Shown here: positions 37,678-46,410 of the stretch, one piece after another
Position numbering within the stretch: position 1 is the stretch's first letter
Layout of the letters: each line of letters begins with the position of its first letter
DNA from: Variovorax sp. HW608
GTDB taxonomy: Bacteria > Pseudomonadota > Gammaproteobacteria > Burkholderiales > Burkholderiaceae_C
Reading direction: 5' to 3'
Length of the DNA stretch: 64,000 bases
NCBI RefSeq assembly: GCF_900090195.1
Contig: NZ_LT607803.1
Span: 4,242,229-4,306,228, forward strand
Made by a program: the position numbers and the translations under genes
Notes under the pieces: model-generated
Told to the model about the DNA's origin: nothing
Seen by the model: the letters and a program-made list of their open reading frames with translations, nothing else
Databases searched by the model: none

Positions 37678-38105
37678 TGCTGATCGGGTGCCTTGGAGCG
37701 TTGGCGCAGACCAGGTGAATCGCTCGGCGGCGTCAGGTGGAACGCCGGTGCGGAACCAAGCGGGTGGGGCGGTCCACGTGGATGTCACTCGCGCCATTCA
37801 CGAAGCCGTGGAGCATTTCCTGCGGCGGATTTCTTTCCTTGCGCCTGCGCGTTCCAGAGCCCGAATTTCGCGGGTCGGCTCGGCAGTATTGTTGCGCCTG
37901 TGTTGTTGGTCATCCGCGGCGCGTCTAGCGCTGATCTGACGCCGCACGCCATGAAGTTGGGTGTTCAACGACATGCTCGTCTGTCGCCTTTACTGGTCTC
38001 GGACTGGCCTATTCCGTTCGGTTATGCGGACCCTCAAGCCTTTCTATTGGACTGCGGCGGGGTCCTGATCGACGATTCCATTGCACGCCATCCGGCGTTC
38101 AACTT
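37678..38105. other. Gap between gabD-like gene and thiolase-like operon
   Basis: No convincing gene in these 430 bp. It should hold the promoter for the operon starting at 38118, whose ribosome site GAGAGGA is at 38106-38112. Fragments of open frame exist on the plus strand without starts or motifs. Confidence 0.4.
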
Positions 38106-38117
38106 GAGAGGAATCGA

Positions 38118-39233
38118 ATGTCAGATTGGTCGCTTCGCGACAGGACCTGCGTCGTCGGCGTTGGAACGACGGCCTATGGATCCTTCCCCGATTCGGATGC
38201 TTATGGGCTGGGCGCGGACGCGCTTCAGCGCGCCGCCGAGGACGCCGGCCTGAGGCCGGAACAGATCGACGGGCTGATCGTCAGCCGCATCCCGTCGTTC
38301 GAGCGCTTCGCCGAAGTCGCGGGGCTCAACCCGCGCTTCACCATGCAGACGCCCGTGCATGGCCGTTTCGCCTCGATTTCCCTCGAGCTGGCGGCCAACG
38401 CGCTTGCCTGCGGCGAAGCCAACTATGTCGCTCTTGTGTATGGCAATAACGGGCGCTCGCAGCGAATGAACTATGGCGGGGGCGACAACACTTGGTCGCC
38501 CTGGGGCATGACATCGCCCGGTGCGCTTCACGCGATGATGTGGCGGCACCATATGCATCGATACGGCTCACGTTCCGAAGATCTGGCGCATGTGGCGGTG
38601 GCGTTCCGCAAGCACGCCATGCTCAACCCCGACGCGGTGATGCGGGAGCCGCTGACGGTGGAGCAGCACCAGGCGGGGCGGTTCATTGCGGACCCGCTGC
38701 GACTGAACGACTACTGCCTGATCAACGATGGCGGCGTGGCGTGGATCATGACCACAGCCGAGCGGGCACGCGACCTGCGAAAGAAACCGGTGTATGTGAG
38801 TGGTTTTGCGCGCCGCGACACCTACGACAACAGCTCCACCTTCCATCCGGACTTGTGGCATCCGGCGTTGCAGGAGGTTTCCCGCGAGGTCCATGCGCGC
38901 TCGGGGATTACGCGCGAGGACCTGAGCGGCCTGATGATCTACGACAACTTCACACCAACCGTGCTGTTCTCGCTGGAGGGCATGGGCTTCTGCGAGCGCG
39001 GCGAGGGCGGCGCATTCGTGCGTGACGGCATGCTCGAACTCGGGCGAGGCCGTTGGCCCACCAACACCAGCGGGGGCCACCTGTCGGAGTCGTACATGCA
39101 AGGCTGGGCGCTGATTGCCGAGGCCGTGCGCCAGCTACGCGGCACCGCTGGCGAACGACAAATCGTGGACTGCAAGGCCCTCCAGTACATCTGCGCGACC
39201 AACTGCGCAACTTCCATCATCTTCAGGAACTGA
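38118..39233 (+). CDS. Thiolase-superfamily protein without the thiolase Cys (lipid-transfer/Ltp-aldolase type)
   Basis: The 371-residue protein has the thiolase fold (CVVGVGTTAYGSF at the start). Where true thiolases have the nucleophilic Cys it reads TPVHGRFASISLELAANAL, around residue 80. The end NTSGGHLSESYMQGWALIAEAVRQLRG follows the pattern of SCP-x/Ltp-like proteins. Ltp2-type members paired with a DUF35 protein are retro-aldolases that shorten CoA-linked side chains. The next gene encodes DUF35, 4 bp away. A role in C-C cleavage of a beta-hydroxyacyl-CoA is therefore inferred. Confidence 0.78.
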   Translation: MSDWSLRDRTCVVGVGTTAYGSFPDSDAYGLGADALQRAAEDAGLRPEQIDGLIVSRIPSFERFAEVAGLNPRFTMQTPVHGRFASISLELAANALACGEANYVALVYGNNGRSQRMNYGGGDNTWSPWGMTSPGALHAMMWRHHMHRYGSRSEDLAHVAVAFRKHAMLNPDAVMREPLTVEQHQAGRFIADPLRLNDYCLINDGGVAWIMTTAERARDLRKKPVYVSGFARRDTYDNSSTFHPDLWHPALQEVSREVHARSGITREDLSGLMIYDNFTPTVLFSLEGMGFCERGEGGAFVRDGMLELGRGRWPTNTSGGHLSESYMQGWALIAEAVRQLRGTAGERQIVDCKALQYICATNCATSIIFRN

Positions 39234-39237
39234 GTCC

Positions 39238-39672
39238 ATGAGCGAGACGCTGACCCCCTACCGCAAGCCGCTTCCCGTCATCGACGTATGGAGCAAGCCC
39301 TTCTGGAATGCCTGCCGTGAGCATCGCCTGCTCATGCAGCGCGATAAAGCGACCGGCGAGTTCTGGTTTCCGCCTTCGCCCGTGGCGCCGCGCACGCTCT
39401 CCAAGGAATGGGAATGGGCTGAGCTCTCCGGTTTTGGCACCGTCGCGTCGTGGGTCGTCTTCCATCAGAAATACTACGCGGGCTTCGCGGACGAGCTGCC
39501 GTACAACGTGGCAATGGTCGAGCTGGATGAAGGCCCGTTGATCTTCACCAACCTAGTGGGTATTGCGAACGATGACATCCGCATTGGCCAGCGTGTCCGT
39601 GTGGCATTCCGTGATGCCAACGAGCAGGTTTCGATTCCGGTCTTCGAGCCGGCGGGCGAGGATGCTCGATGA
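39238..39672 (+). CDS. DUF35 OB-fold protein, partner of the thiolase-like protein
   Basis: The 144-residue protein has the DUF35 plan: an N-terminal helix (PFWNACREHRLLMQR), the place of the zinc ribbon, then an OB-fold (GTVASWVVFHQKYYAGFADELPYNVAMVELDEGPLIFTNLVG). The four zinc Cys are missing; the CxxC positions read DKATG and APRT. In Ltp2/ChsH2-type aldolases the DUF35 subunit binds the CoA thioester and is essential. Its stop overlaps the next start (ATGA). Confidence 0.8.
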   Translation: MSETLTPYRKPLPVIDVWSKPFWNACREHRLLMQRDKATGEFWFPPSPVAPRTLSKEWEWAELSGFGTVASWVVFHQKYYAGFADELPYNVAMVELDEGPLIFTNLVGIANDDIRIGQRVRVAFRDANEQVSIPVFEPAGEDAR

Positions 39673-40433
39673 GCGCACTGCAAGAACCCGTTCTACTGGA
39701 AGACCGTGGCGACTACGGGCTGATCCGGCTGAACCGGCCGGCCCAACGCAATGCCATGAACGGGGCGGCGCGCAAAGGACTGCTGCAATGCCTCGAACGA
39801 GCCCGCGGCGCACACAAGGTCCTGGTTATCGCGGGACAGGACGGCAGCTTCTGCAGCGGCGTAGACCTGAAGGAGGTCGCATCAGCCAGCCAGCGCGAAC
39901 GCGAGCTGGCGCCCCGCGAATGGGTGGACGTATTGCTGGCAATCCGCCGCCATCCGGCTGTCTTCATCGCTGCCGTTGGTGGTTACGCGCTGGGCGGCGG
40001 CGTGTCGTTGATCAATGTGTGCGACCTCGCGATTGCCGCAGACGAAGCGCTGATCGGCATGCCCGAACTCGGCTTCGGGATGTACCCCGCGATGGCGGGC
40101 CCCTCGACGCAGATGGTGCTGCCCGCGAAACATGCGGCCTGGATGGTGTTGACCGCTGACCGCATCGACGGTCGCACGGCCGTCCAGTGGGGACTGGTGA
40201 ACCAGAGTGTGCCGCTGGCCGAACTCGAGAGCGCCACCGATGCGCTGGCGAAGCGGATTGCCCGGCACGACGCCGTCGCGCTGTCCGAGAGCAAGCGTGC
40301 GCTCGAGATGGTCCCGAGGCGCATCGCCGAGTTGGAGCCGGCCTTCGACTACGCGATGGGCCTCAATGTGGGGATCAGGGCGCGCACGACGGCGCAGGCG
40401 GAAGGCATCGCAGCCTTCAAGGAAAAAGCATGA
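39669..40433 (+). CDS. Enoyl-CoA hydratase/isomerase family protein (1)
   Basis: The 254-residue crotonase-fold protein shows GQDGSFCSGVDLKEVA (oxyanion hole, A/G-x-x-F-C-S-G-x-D) and AAVGGYALGGGVSLINVCDLAIAAD, where the second oxyanion Gly lies. PELGFGMYPAMAG holds the usual catalytic Glu position (the first acid, E in MPELGFG). It likely hydrates an enoyl-CoA to feed the aldolase pair upstream. Start and stop overlap both neighbours by ATGA. Confidence 0.87.
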   Translation: MSALQEPVLLEDRGDYGLIRLNRPAQRNAMNGAARKGLLQCLERARGAHKVLVIAGQDGSFCSGVDLKEVASASQRERELAPREWVDVLLAIRRHPAVFIAAVGGYALGGGVSLINVCDLAIAADEALIGMPELGFGMYPAMAGPSTQMVLPAKHAAWMVLTADRIDGRTAVQWGLVNQSVPLAELESATDALAKRIARHDAVALSESKRALEMVPRRIAELEPAFDYAMGLNVGIRARTTAQAEGIAAFKEKA

Positions 40434-41536
40434 CGCGGCCGCTTCAAGGCCGCGTCGTGCTCGAGGCCGTCTCTGCACGGAGCAGTTGGGGTGTGCGGCT
40501 GGCGGTGGCTTTCGCGGGACGAATCGCTGCCGACCTTGGGGCACGGGTCATTTGCCTGCAGCCTGCCGGCGAGTCCGCGCTGCCCGACTCGAGCGCCGCG
40601 GTTGAAGAGGCTTCTGCGCTCCATGCGTTTCTCGGCGCCGGCAAGAACATCGTGACGGGCGTAGCCGGCGACGCCGCCACAGCGCTGGCGCGTGAACTGG
40701 CGGGCAGCGCGAATGCCTTGCTGGGGGATGGCTGGCTGCGCGATGCCGCGGCCGATGCGCTCGGCCGGGGTCTGATTGCAGATGCTCCGCGGGCAATCGT
40801 TCAGATGAGCATGTTGCCCCTCCAGCATGCCCACGATCGGCCGGCCAGCGAATTTACCGTCGAGGCGGAGAGCGGCTTGCTGGACTTGGTCGGCGACGAT
40901 GGGCGCGAGCCCGTGCGGCTTGCCGGTCACCAGGTTGCATACTCGGCCGGGCTTGCCGCATACACCGGCATGGTGGCGGCCTTCTGCCGCCGGGGGCCGG
41001 TACCCGCACCCGTCCGGGTGAGCCTGTTGGAGACAGCCTTGTGGCTGAACTGGAAGAACCTGGCGACGGTTTCAATTGGCGAGATGCCCGCCACGCGGTC
41101 GGGCCAAGCTATGAGCTGGCCGGTCGTGCGATGCGCAGACGGCTGGGTGGCCGTGGTCTACCAACCGCACGAGTGGGAGACGCTGCGCGACATGCTAGGT
41201 GATCCGCGCCTGCAGGAACCTCGGTTCAGCACGCCCGCAGGTCGCGCCGCCCACGCGGCCGAACTCTCGGCGCTGTTCGAAGCTTCGCTGACCAACTCGA
41301 CACGCGCCGAGGTGAATGCGCTCGCCGTGCGGCACCGGCTGCCCCTGGGCGTTGTGCAAAGCGCCGGCGAGCTGGCGGAGGATCCGCACTACAAGGCGCG
41401 TGGGTTTGTGCATTCCGTCGCTTCGGATGCGGGCAACGTGTCCATGCCACGTCTTCCGGTCCTCTGGGGAGGAGAGCTGTTCGCGCCCGGTCGGATTCCG
41501 GCGCGTAACGTGCAGGAAGAGGAGGCGTGGGCATGA
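40430..41536 (+). CDS. CaiB/BaiF family protein lacking the catalytic Asp
   Basis: The 368-residue start at 40430 is set by the ATGA overlap. It has the type III CoA-transferase fold (GVRLAVAFAGRIAADLGARVICLQ). The family VDxS motif with the catalytic Asp reads VRVSLLETALW, Arg at residue 196. It therefore cannot form the aspartyl-CoA thioester in the usual way. It is coupled by ATGA to a second CaiB/BaiF gene that has the Asp, so the two may form a heteromer like BbsEF. This is inference. Confidence 0.8.
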   Translation: MTRPLQGRVVLEAVSARSSWGVRLAVAFAGRIAADLGARVICLQPAGESALPDSSAAVEEASALHAFLGAGKNIVTGVAGDAATALARELAGSANALLGDGWLRDAAADALGRGLIADAPRAIVQMSMLPLQHAHDRPASEFTVEAESGLLDLVGDDGREPVRLAGHQVAYSAGLAAYTGMVAAFCRRGPVPAPVRVSLLETALWLNWKNLATVSIGEMPATRSGQAMSWPVVRCADGWVAVVYQPHEWETLRDMLGDPRLQEPRFSTPAGRAAHAAELSALFEASLTNSTRAEVNALAVRHRLPLGVVQSAGELAEDPHYKARGFVHSVASDAGNVSMPRLPVLWGGELFAPGRIPARNVQEEEAWA

Positions 41537-42669
41537 ACGGTCCTCTCGCGGGATGCAGGGTGCTGGATCTGGGCATCATTACCGCCGGCGCGGCGACCTC
41601 GGCCATGCTGGCTGACCTCGGCGCCCAGGTGATCAAGGTGGAATCGCCGGGTTATCACGATCCGTTCCGGCGCTGGAGCGGGCCGGGGGGCGCCGGCGAT
41701 TCGCCGTTCTTCCGCTTCACCAATCGCAACAAGCAGGGAATCGGCATCGACATCAAACGGCCTGAGGGCAGGGCGGTGTTCATGCGTCTGGTGGCTCGGT
41801 CTGACGTGGTCGTGGAGAACTTCCGGCGTGGCGTGCTGGCCAAGCTCGGCATCGACTACCCGCAGCTACGCGAGGTGCGCCCCTCCATCATCCTGGCCTC
41901 GCTGTCCAGCCATGGTGAATTCGGCCCGGACGCCGAGCGGGTGTCGTTCGGCACCACGCTCGAAGCGATGTCCGGCCTTGCCGCGGAAACGGGCTATGAC
42001 GGCGGGACCCCTACTGTGAGTGGTCGCGACTTGAACTATCCCGACCAAGTCGTCGCGATCTTTGCCGCGGGCATGGTGGCCACAGCCTGGCCTGCAGCCC
42101 AGGGCGGCCAGGGAGTACACCTGGACCTTTCACAGCGCGAGTTGACCAGCTTCCTGCTCGGCGAGCGGTTCGTGCAGGGGGCTTCGGGCCAGCCCCGGGG
42201 CAATGTGGATCCGCTCTATGCGCTGCAGGATTGCTATGCGGCCCGGGACCATGCATGGATTGCCGTCAGTGTGGAGCAAAGACAACTTTCGTCGCTGGCT
42301 GCATTGGTCGCTGATTCAGCCGTAGGCCTGATGCAGGATCGCTTGGCGCGGTGGATCGCAACCCGCACGGCCGAGGAGGCCGTAGAGGCATTGGCTGCAC
42401 TGGGTATCGCTGCTGCGCCCGTTGGCGACGGGCGCGCAGTCGCTCAGAGACGGGGCATCGCCTGGCGGGAGGCCATCGGGATGCTGCCGGATGGCTCGCT
42501 GGCCAAGGGTTTCCCTTTCCAGTTCGAGGAGGAGCCGATGAGGTTAATGCAGCCAGCGCCGTCGATAGGGCAGGACACCGCGCAGGTCTTGCAGGAGGTC
42601 GGCGGTTACACGCCGCAGGAGATCGCGGCCTTGCGCAAGGATGGCGTGATCGAATGCGCGGACGCCTGA
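41533..42669 (+). CDS. CaiB/BaiF family CoA-transferase
   Basis: The 378-residue start at the ATGA-overlapping ATG 41533 is preferred over GTG 41527. CRVLDLGIITAGAATSAMLADLGAQVIKVESP is the N-terminal CoA-binding signature, DVVVENFRRGVLAKLGIDY the middle motif, and GVHLDLSQRELTS carries the Asp of the LDLS catalytic motif. It moves CoA between acyl-CoA and a free acid. With the Asp-less partner upstream it may form a two-subunit enzyme that activates a pathway acid. It ends 11 bp before the convergent LysR gene. Confidence 0.85.
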   Translation: MNGPLAGCRVLDLGIITAGAATSAMLADLGAQVIKVESPGYHDPFRRWSGPGGAGDSPFFRFTNRNKQGIGIDIKRPEGRAVFMRLVARSDVVVENFRRGVLAKLGIDYPQLREVRPSIILASLSSHGEFGPDAERVSFGTTLEAMSGLAAETGYDGGTPTVSGRDLNYPDQVVAIFAAGMVATAWPAAQGGQGVHLDLSQRELTSFLLGERFVQGASGQPRGNVDPLYALQDCYAARDHAWIAVSVEQRQLSSLAALVADSAVGLMQDRLARWIATRTAEEAVEALAALGIAAAPVGDGRAVAQRRGIAWREAIGMLPDGSLAKGFPFQFEEEPMRLMQPAPSIGQDTAQVLQEVGGYTPQEIAALRKDGVIECADA

Positions 42670-42680
42670 CCCTCTTCGCG

Positions 42681-43619
42681 TCAGTCTTCGCCGAGCCAGG
42701 TGGCCCCCACCCAACGGCCCTCCCGGATCAGGGCCCGGGTGAGCTTATTCAGCTCGTTGGCCACGGCGCGAACCGCCAGGGAGTTGCGGCGCATCATCGA
42801 CACGGCGATGCCGGTGCGGCGCTGGAGCTCCTCGCCGGCGATCGGCGTGAACCGCACCTGCCCGCCGGCCATCTCCGGGGCCACGATACTGATGGGCAGG
42901 ACTGCATAGCCGAGGTTCAGTCGCACCAGCTCCTTCTGCACTCGCGTGTCGTTGGTCTCGGCGACGACATTGAGCTTGACGCCCTGGGCCTCGCTGGCGT
43001 GGTCGAGGATCAGGCGCAGCCCCCGGTAGAAGGTCGGCAGGATCAGGGGCAGGCTTACCAGGCGCTGCAACCCGATCGGCTCGCATCCATGGTCTTCCAA
43101 AGCCGGGCCGCCTACCAGGCACAGCTGCTCCGCGAACAGCGGCTGCATGTCCAACTGGCTCGACTGCTTGTAGTCGGTCAACATGGCCAAGCCGACATCA
43201 CCCGACTCCAGCCACTCGCGCAAGCGGTCCGAATACCCCGTGAAGATTCGCAGCAGCAGATCCGGGTGGCTGGCCCGAAGCGCGGCTACCAGCGGAGCGG
43301 CGACGAGCTCGCTGTGGCTCGTCAGAAGGCCCAGTTCCACCGGGCCACGCACCGCGCCCGGGTTGGCGGCCAGGATGTCTGTGCGTGCGCCATCGATTTC
43401 GCGCAGCGCGCGCCGCGCCCGGTCGATCAGGCGCGCACCTGCATCTGTGAGGTCCATGCCGCGTGCGGTGCGTTCAAACAGCGTAGTGCCCAGTTCTTCC
43501 TCGAGCATGCGCAGCTGGCGCGACAGCGCGGGCTGCACCAAGTGCAAGGTTTCAGAGGCACGGGTGATGCTGCCGGTATCGGCGATGGCCAGAAATGCGC
43601 GCAGCTGCTTGATGTCCAC
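42681..43619 (-). CDS. LysR-family transcriptional regulator (1)
   Basis: The 312-residue protein has the LysR HTH (MDIKQLRAFLAIADTGSITRASETLHLVQPALSRQLRMLEEELG) and a periplasmic-binding-protein-like effector domain (GPVELGLLTSHSELVAAPLVAALRASHP). It is convergent with the CoA-transferase operon and divergent from a Bug-type binding protein gene. The 43620-43747 gap holds ACTCCG/CGGAGT half-sites at 43641 and 43674. It probably regulates the operon that starts at 43748. The inducer is unknown. Confidence 0.9.
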   Translation of the reverse strand: MDIKQLRAFLAIADTGSITRASETLHLVQPALSRQLRMLEEELGTTLFERTARGMDLTDAGARLIDRARRALREIDGARTDILAANPGAVRGPVELGLLTSHSELVAAPLVAALRASHPDLLLRIFTGYSDRLREWLESGDVGLAMLTDYKQSSQLDMQPLFAEQLCLVGGPALEDHGCEPIGLQRLVSLPLILPTFYRGLRLILDHASEAQGVKLNVVAETNDTRVQKELVRLNLGYAVLPISIVAPEMAGGQVRFTPIAGEELQRRTGIAVSMMRRNSLAVRAVANELNKLTRALIREGRWVGATWLGED

Positions 43620-43640
43620 CTCGGGTCTCCTCGTCGCGTA

Positions 43641-43679
43641 ACTCCGCCGCGCTCGTCATTGGATTCTAAGCAACGGAGT
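43641..43679. promoter_or_regulatory. Possible LysR operator half-sites
   Basis: ACTCCG (43641-43646) and CGGAGT (43674-43679) are inverted in the divergent promoter region between the LysR gene and the Bug gene. The 27-bp spacer is longer than the usual T-N11-A box, so this is weak. Confidence 0.25.
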
Positions 43680-43747
43680 GTCGAGCTAGGAGCCTGCGCA
43701 ACTTGCGGCGCCACCCGGGAACATTGAATATTGATCAGGAGACAAAG

Positions 43748-44722
43748 ATGATGATGAATCGACGCACAGCTCTCGTTATGTTGGGTGGCTCGGTGCTGGC
43801 GCATGTCGCGCGGGCACAGTCCTACCCCAGCCGTCCGATCAAGCTCGTGATACCCACGTCCGCGGGCGGCATCGCGGACTACGTTGGTCGCAGTGCCGGC
43901 GAGATCATGGCCCGAAGCTTGGGCCAGCCGTTGGTGATGGAGAACCGTCCCGGAGGCGCCTCGACGCTCGCTGCCAATGTGGTCGCGCACGCGCCGCCAG
44001 ATGGCTACACGATGCTCATGAGCACTGAGTTCAACATGGCGACCGCGGCCCTGCTGCGCAAGGACCTCAGCTACGACCCGCGCAAAGACCTCGCACCCGT
44101 CGGTGTGCTGGCCCGATTCCCACTTGGCCTCATCGTGAACGCCAAATTGCCGGTGCGTACCGTGCGTGAGCTGGTGAGCTACCTGCGAGCCCACCCCGGC
44201 GCCGTGAACTACGCGTCTGCCGGCGCCGGCACGGGCTATCACCTGGCTGCCGAAATGTTCATGGCCCAGAACGATGTGCAGATGGTGCACATACCGTACC
44301 CCGGCGGCGCGCCGATGACAACTTCGCTCGTGCGCCGCGACACGGAAGTGGCGTTTGCCGCGCTCAATACCTATCTGCCTCACGTTCGGTCCGGTGAACT
44401 CCGGGTCCTGGCAATCGCCAACGACAAGCGAATTGCTGCGGTGCCCGATGTCCCCACGTTTGCCGAAGCAGGGTTCCCTGCGTTCGATGCAGACATGCAC
44501 GTCGGGCTCGCAGTACCCAGTGGCGTTGCGCCCGATGTCATCCAGAAACTGCACGCCGCGTTGGCGAAGGTGTGGGCGGACGATGCCTTGCGCGCGCGGA
44601 TGGCGATCTCCGGAGTAGAGATCGCGTCGCAACACACCCCGCAAGACTATGCGGAACAACTCGCTCGCGAGGGTCGTCGCTGGCAGGCGCTGATTGCCAA
44701 GAACAAGCTGCGCATGGAGTGA
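43748..44722 (+). CDS. Bug-family tripartite tricarboxylate transport binding protein (1)
   Basis: The start is the first of three Met codons at 43748 with AGGAG six bases upstream, giving 324 residues. A signal peptide (RRTALVMLGGSVLAHVARAQ) is followed by YPSRPIKLVIPTSAGG, the Bug hallmark, and VMENRPGGASTLAANVVAHAPPDGYT. Such proteins bind carboxylates in the periplasm for TctAB permeases. No tctAB genes are in the window, which is common in beta-proteobacteria with many orphan Bug proteins. It heads the operon with the PrpF-like gene. Confidence 0.9.
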   Translation: MMMNRRTALVMLGGSVLAHVARAQSYPSRPIKLVIPTSAGGIADYVGRSAGEIMARSLGQPLVMENRPGGASTLAANVVAHAPPDGYTMLMSTEFNMATAALLRKDLSYDPRKDLAPVGVLARFPLGLIVNAKLPVRTVRELVSYLRAHPGAVNYASAGAGTGYHLAAEMFMAQNDVQMVHIPYPGGAPMTTSLVRRDTEVAFAALNTYLPHVRSGELRVLAIANDKRIAAVPDVPTFAEAGFPAFDADMHVGLAVPSGVAPDVIQKLHAALAKVWADDALRARMAISGVEIASQHTPQDYAEQLAREGRRWQALIAKNKLRME

Positions 44723-44730
44723 GGGAGGTC

Positions 44731-45927
44731 ATGATGGAACAGTTTGCAACCGCATATGCCTACTACAGGGGCGGCACCAGCAAGGCCGCTATCGTGAAGC
44801 GTTCGGACCTGCCACCGATGCGAAGCGCTTCGGACTTGGACGCTTGGGTGCTGGCTGTGATGGGGTCCCCCGATCGCCGTCAGATCGACGGCCTCGGCGG
44901 CGCCGATCCGCTGACCAGCAAGTTCGCAATCGTAGGCCCCGCCACGAGGCCCGATGCGGACGTGGATTACACCTTCCTGCAGGTTGTTCCCGAGCGAGCC
45001 ACCGTCATCCAGGACATCAACTGCGGCAACATCTCTGCGGCCATAGGCCCGTTCTCCATAGATGAAGGACTGGTGGCGCCCCGCGCGCCCATCACTTCGG
45101 TGCGCATCCACGCCACCAACTTGGGCCAGATCATTCACGCCGAAGTGGAAGTGGGTGAGGACGGCAAGGCCCGCGTGCTAGGGTCCCAGCGCATCGATGG
45201 CGTGCCCGGCACCGGTGCGCCCGTGCGGTTGGATTTCAGGGAGCTGGCGGGAGGTGCGACGGGGCGTTTGCTTCCGACCGGGCGCATACGCGATCGGCTG
45301 GTCGTAGATGGCAGGAAGCTCGAGGTCTCCATCGTTGATCTCGCAAACCTGGTCTGCTATGTGCGGGCCGAGGACCTTGGCGTGGCGGGGACCGAAGACC
45401 CGCTGGCGATGCAGGCGAACCGCGAACTGATGCAGTTGTGCGAGCGCATACGGCTGGAAGCTGCTCTGCTCTCCGGCATCGCGAAGGACATGGAGTCGGC
45501 CATCCGCAATCCGCCTTCCACGCCTTGGCTGGCGATCGTCAGCGCGCCGCGGTCCTGGCACGACCATGCGACGGGCGAACGGCACGAGGCCCATGAGTGT
45601 GACATCGGCGCACGTCTCTACGCGCGGGGCGGTAACGTGCACAAGGCATATCCGGGTACAGGAAGCGCCTGCCTAGGCGTTGCTTCCATGCTGGAGGGAA
45701 GCGTGGCGCATGAGCTTGTCAGCACGGATGTGCACGCCACGGGCACGATCCGGATCGGGCACCCATGTGGCGTGCTCGATGTCGCCGCTGCCATCGAAAA
45801 CCAGGCTGGCGTCAATCCCGTCGTACGTTGTGCGGCGTTCGTGCGAACTGCCCGCCGGATCGCAGATGGGCGGGTCTACACCGCTGTGGACCGTCTGCCA
45901 TGGCTCTCGGAATCGGCTGCGCGCTGA
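44731..45927 (+). CDS. PrpF-family cis-trans isomerase/tautomerase
   Basis: The 398-residue protein has the PrpF pattern: YYRGGTSKAAIVKRSDLP near 11, then DGLGGADPLTSKFAIVGP, INCGNISAAIGPF, and KAYPGTGSACLGVAS near the end. PrpF fold enzymes isomerise 2-methylaconitate or tautomerise 4-oxalomesaconate. They work with two facing Cys/Lys residues, and Cys occurs in the INCGN motif. Here it may isomerise an unsaturated polycarboxylate intermediate of the pathway. GGGAGG lies just before the start. Confidence 0.82.
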   Translation: MMEQFATAYAYYRGGTSKAAIVKRSDLPPMRSASDLDAWVLAVMGSPDRRQIDGLGGADPLTSKFAIVGPATRPDADVDYTFLQVVPERATVIQDINCGNISAAIGPFSIDEGLVAPRAPITSVRIHATNLGQIIHAEVEVGEDGKARVLGSQRIDGVPGTGAPVRLDFRELAGGATGRLLPTGRIRDRLVVDGRKLEVSIVDLANLVCYVRAEDLGVAGTEDPLAMQANRELMQLCERIRLEAALLSGIAKDMESAIRNPPSTPWLAIVSAPRSWHDHATGERHEAHECDIGARLYARGGNVHKAYPGTGSACLGVASMLEGSVAHELVSTDVHATGTIRIGHPCGVLDVAAAIENQAGVNPVVRCAAFVRTARRIADGRVYTAVDRLPWLSESAAR

Positions 45928-46045
45928 GCCGGCGCGCGCCATACCGAACCTGTATCTGAGACCTCGCATCTTTCTATTGGACGCTGTCGCCTGAGGGCGG
46001 CAGCATCCCTGTCATTCAACGATTGAATCGGCAGGAGACAGATCC

Positions 46046-46090
46046 ATGAATTTCCAGCACATCGCCAAGCGCGCAGGACGGCCTGCATGA
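46046..46090 (+). other. 14-codon upstream ORF with strong ribosome site
   Basis: ATG at 46046 opens a 14-residue frame (MNFQHIAKRAGRPA) that stops with TGA at 46088-46090 and overlaps the ferredoxin ATG at 46087. AGGAG at 46033-46037 precedes it at a good distance, while the ferredoxin itself has no site of its own. It may couple ferredoxin translation to a leader. It could also be the front remnant of a deleted gene. Confidence 0.5.
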
Positions 46091-46410
46091 CCGCCGTGAC
46101 CTTTGTTCAGGCCACCGGCGAGCGCCAGACCGTGCAAGGCCTCGAGAATGAATCCGTGATGCAGGTTGCGCGTCGCCACGGCGTTCCCGGCATCGTCGCT
46201 GACTGTGGCGGCGAGCTCTCGTGCGCCACGTGCCACGTGATGGTAGATGAGCAATGGCTTGCGGCATTGCCCGCCCGCTCCGCCGTCGAGGAAGAGATGC
46301 TCGACTGCACGGCAGAGATGCCAACGGTGTGCAGCCGCCTCGCGTGCCAAGTGCGTCTCACGCCGGCCCTCGAAGGTCTCGTCGTCCACGTGCCGCGTTC
46401 GCAGAAATGA
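46087..46410 (+). CDS. [2Fe-2S] ferredoxin (P450 electron donor)
   Basis: The 107-residue ferredoxin has the putidaredoxin-type cluster: ADCGGELSCATCHVMV with three Cys plus the fourth in CSRLACQVRL. It carries electrons from the reductase encoded next to the P450 at 49266. Its stop overlaps the reductase start (ATGA). It resembles the interrupted ferredoxin at 31735-33816 closely in motifs and length, so it could also serve that module's P450. Confidence 0.93.
   Translation: MTAVTFVQATGERQTVQGLENESVMQVARRHGVPGIVADCGGELSCATCHVMVDEQWLAALPARSAVEEEMLDCTAEMPTVCSRLACQVRLTPALEGLVVHVPRSQK

Noticed and set aside
38040..45982. CTTTCTATTGGAC present at 38040 and 45970, both upstream of operons
   Set aside because: A 13-base match between two places is expected by chance several times in 64 kb, and no -10 box or dyad accompanies it.
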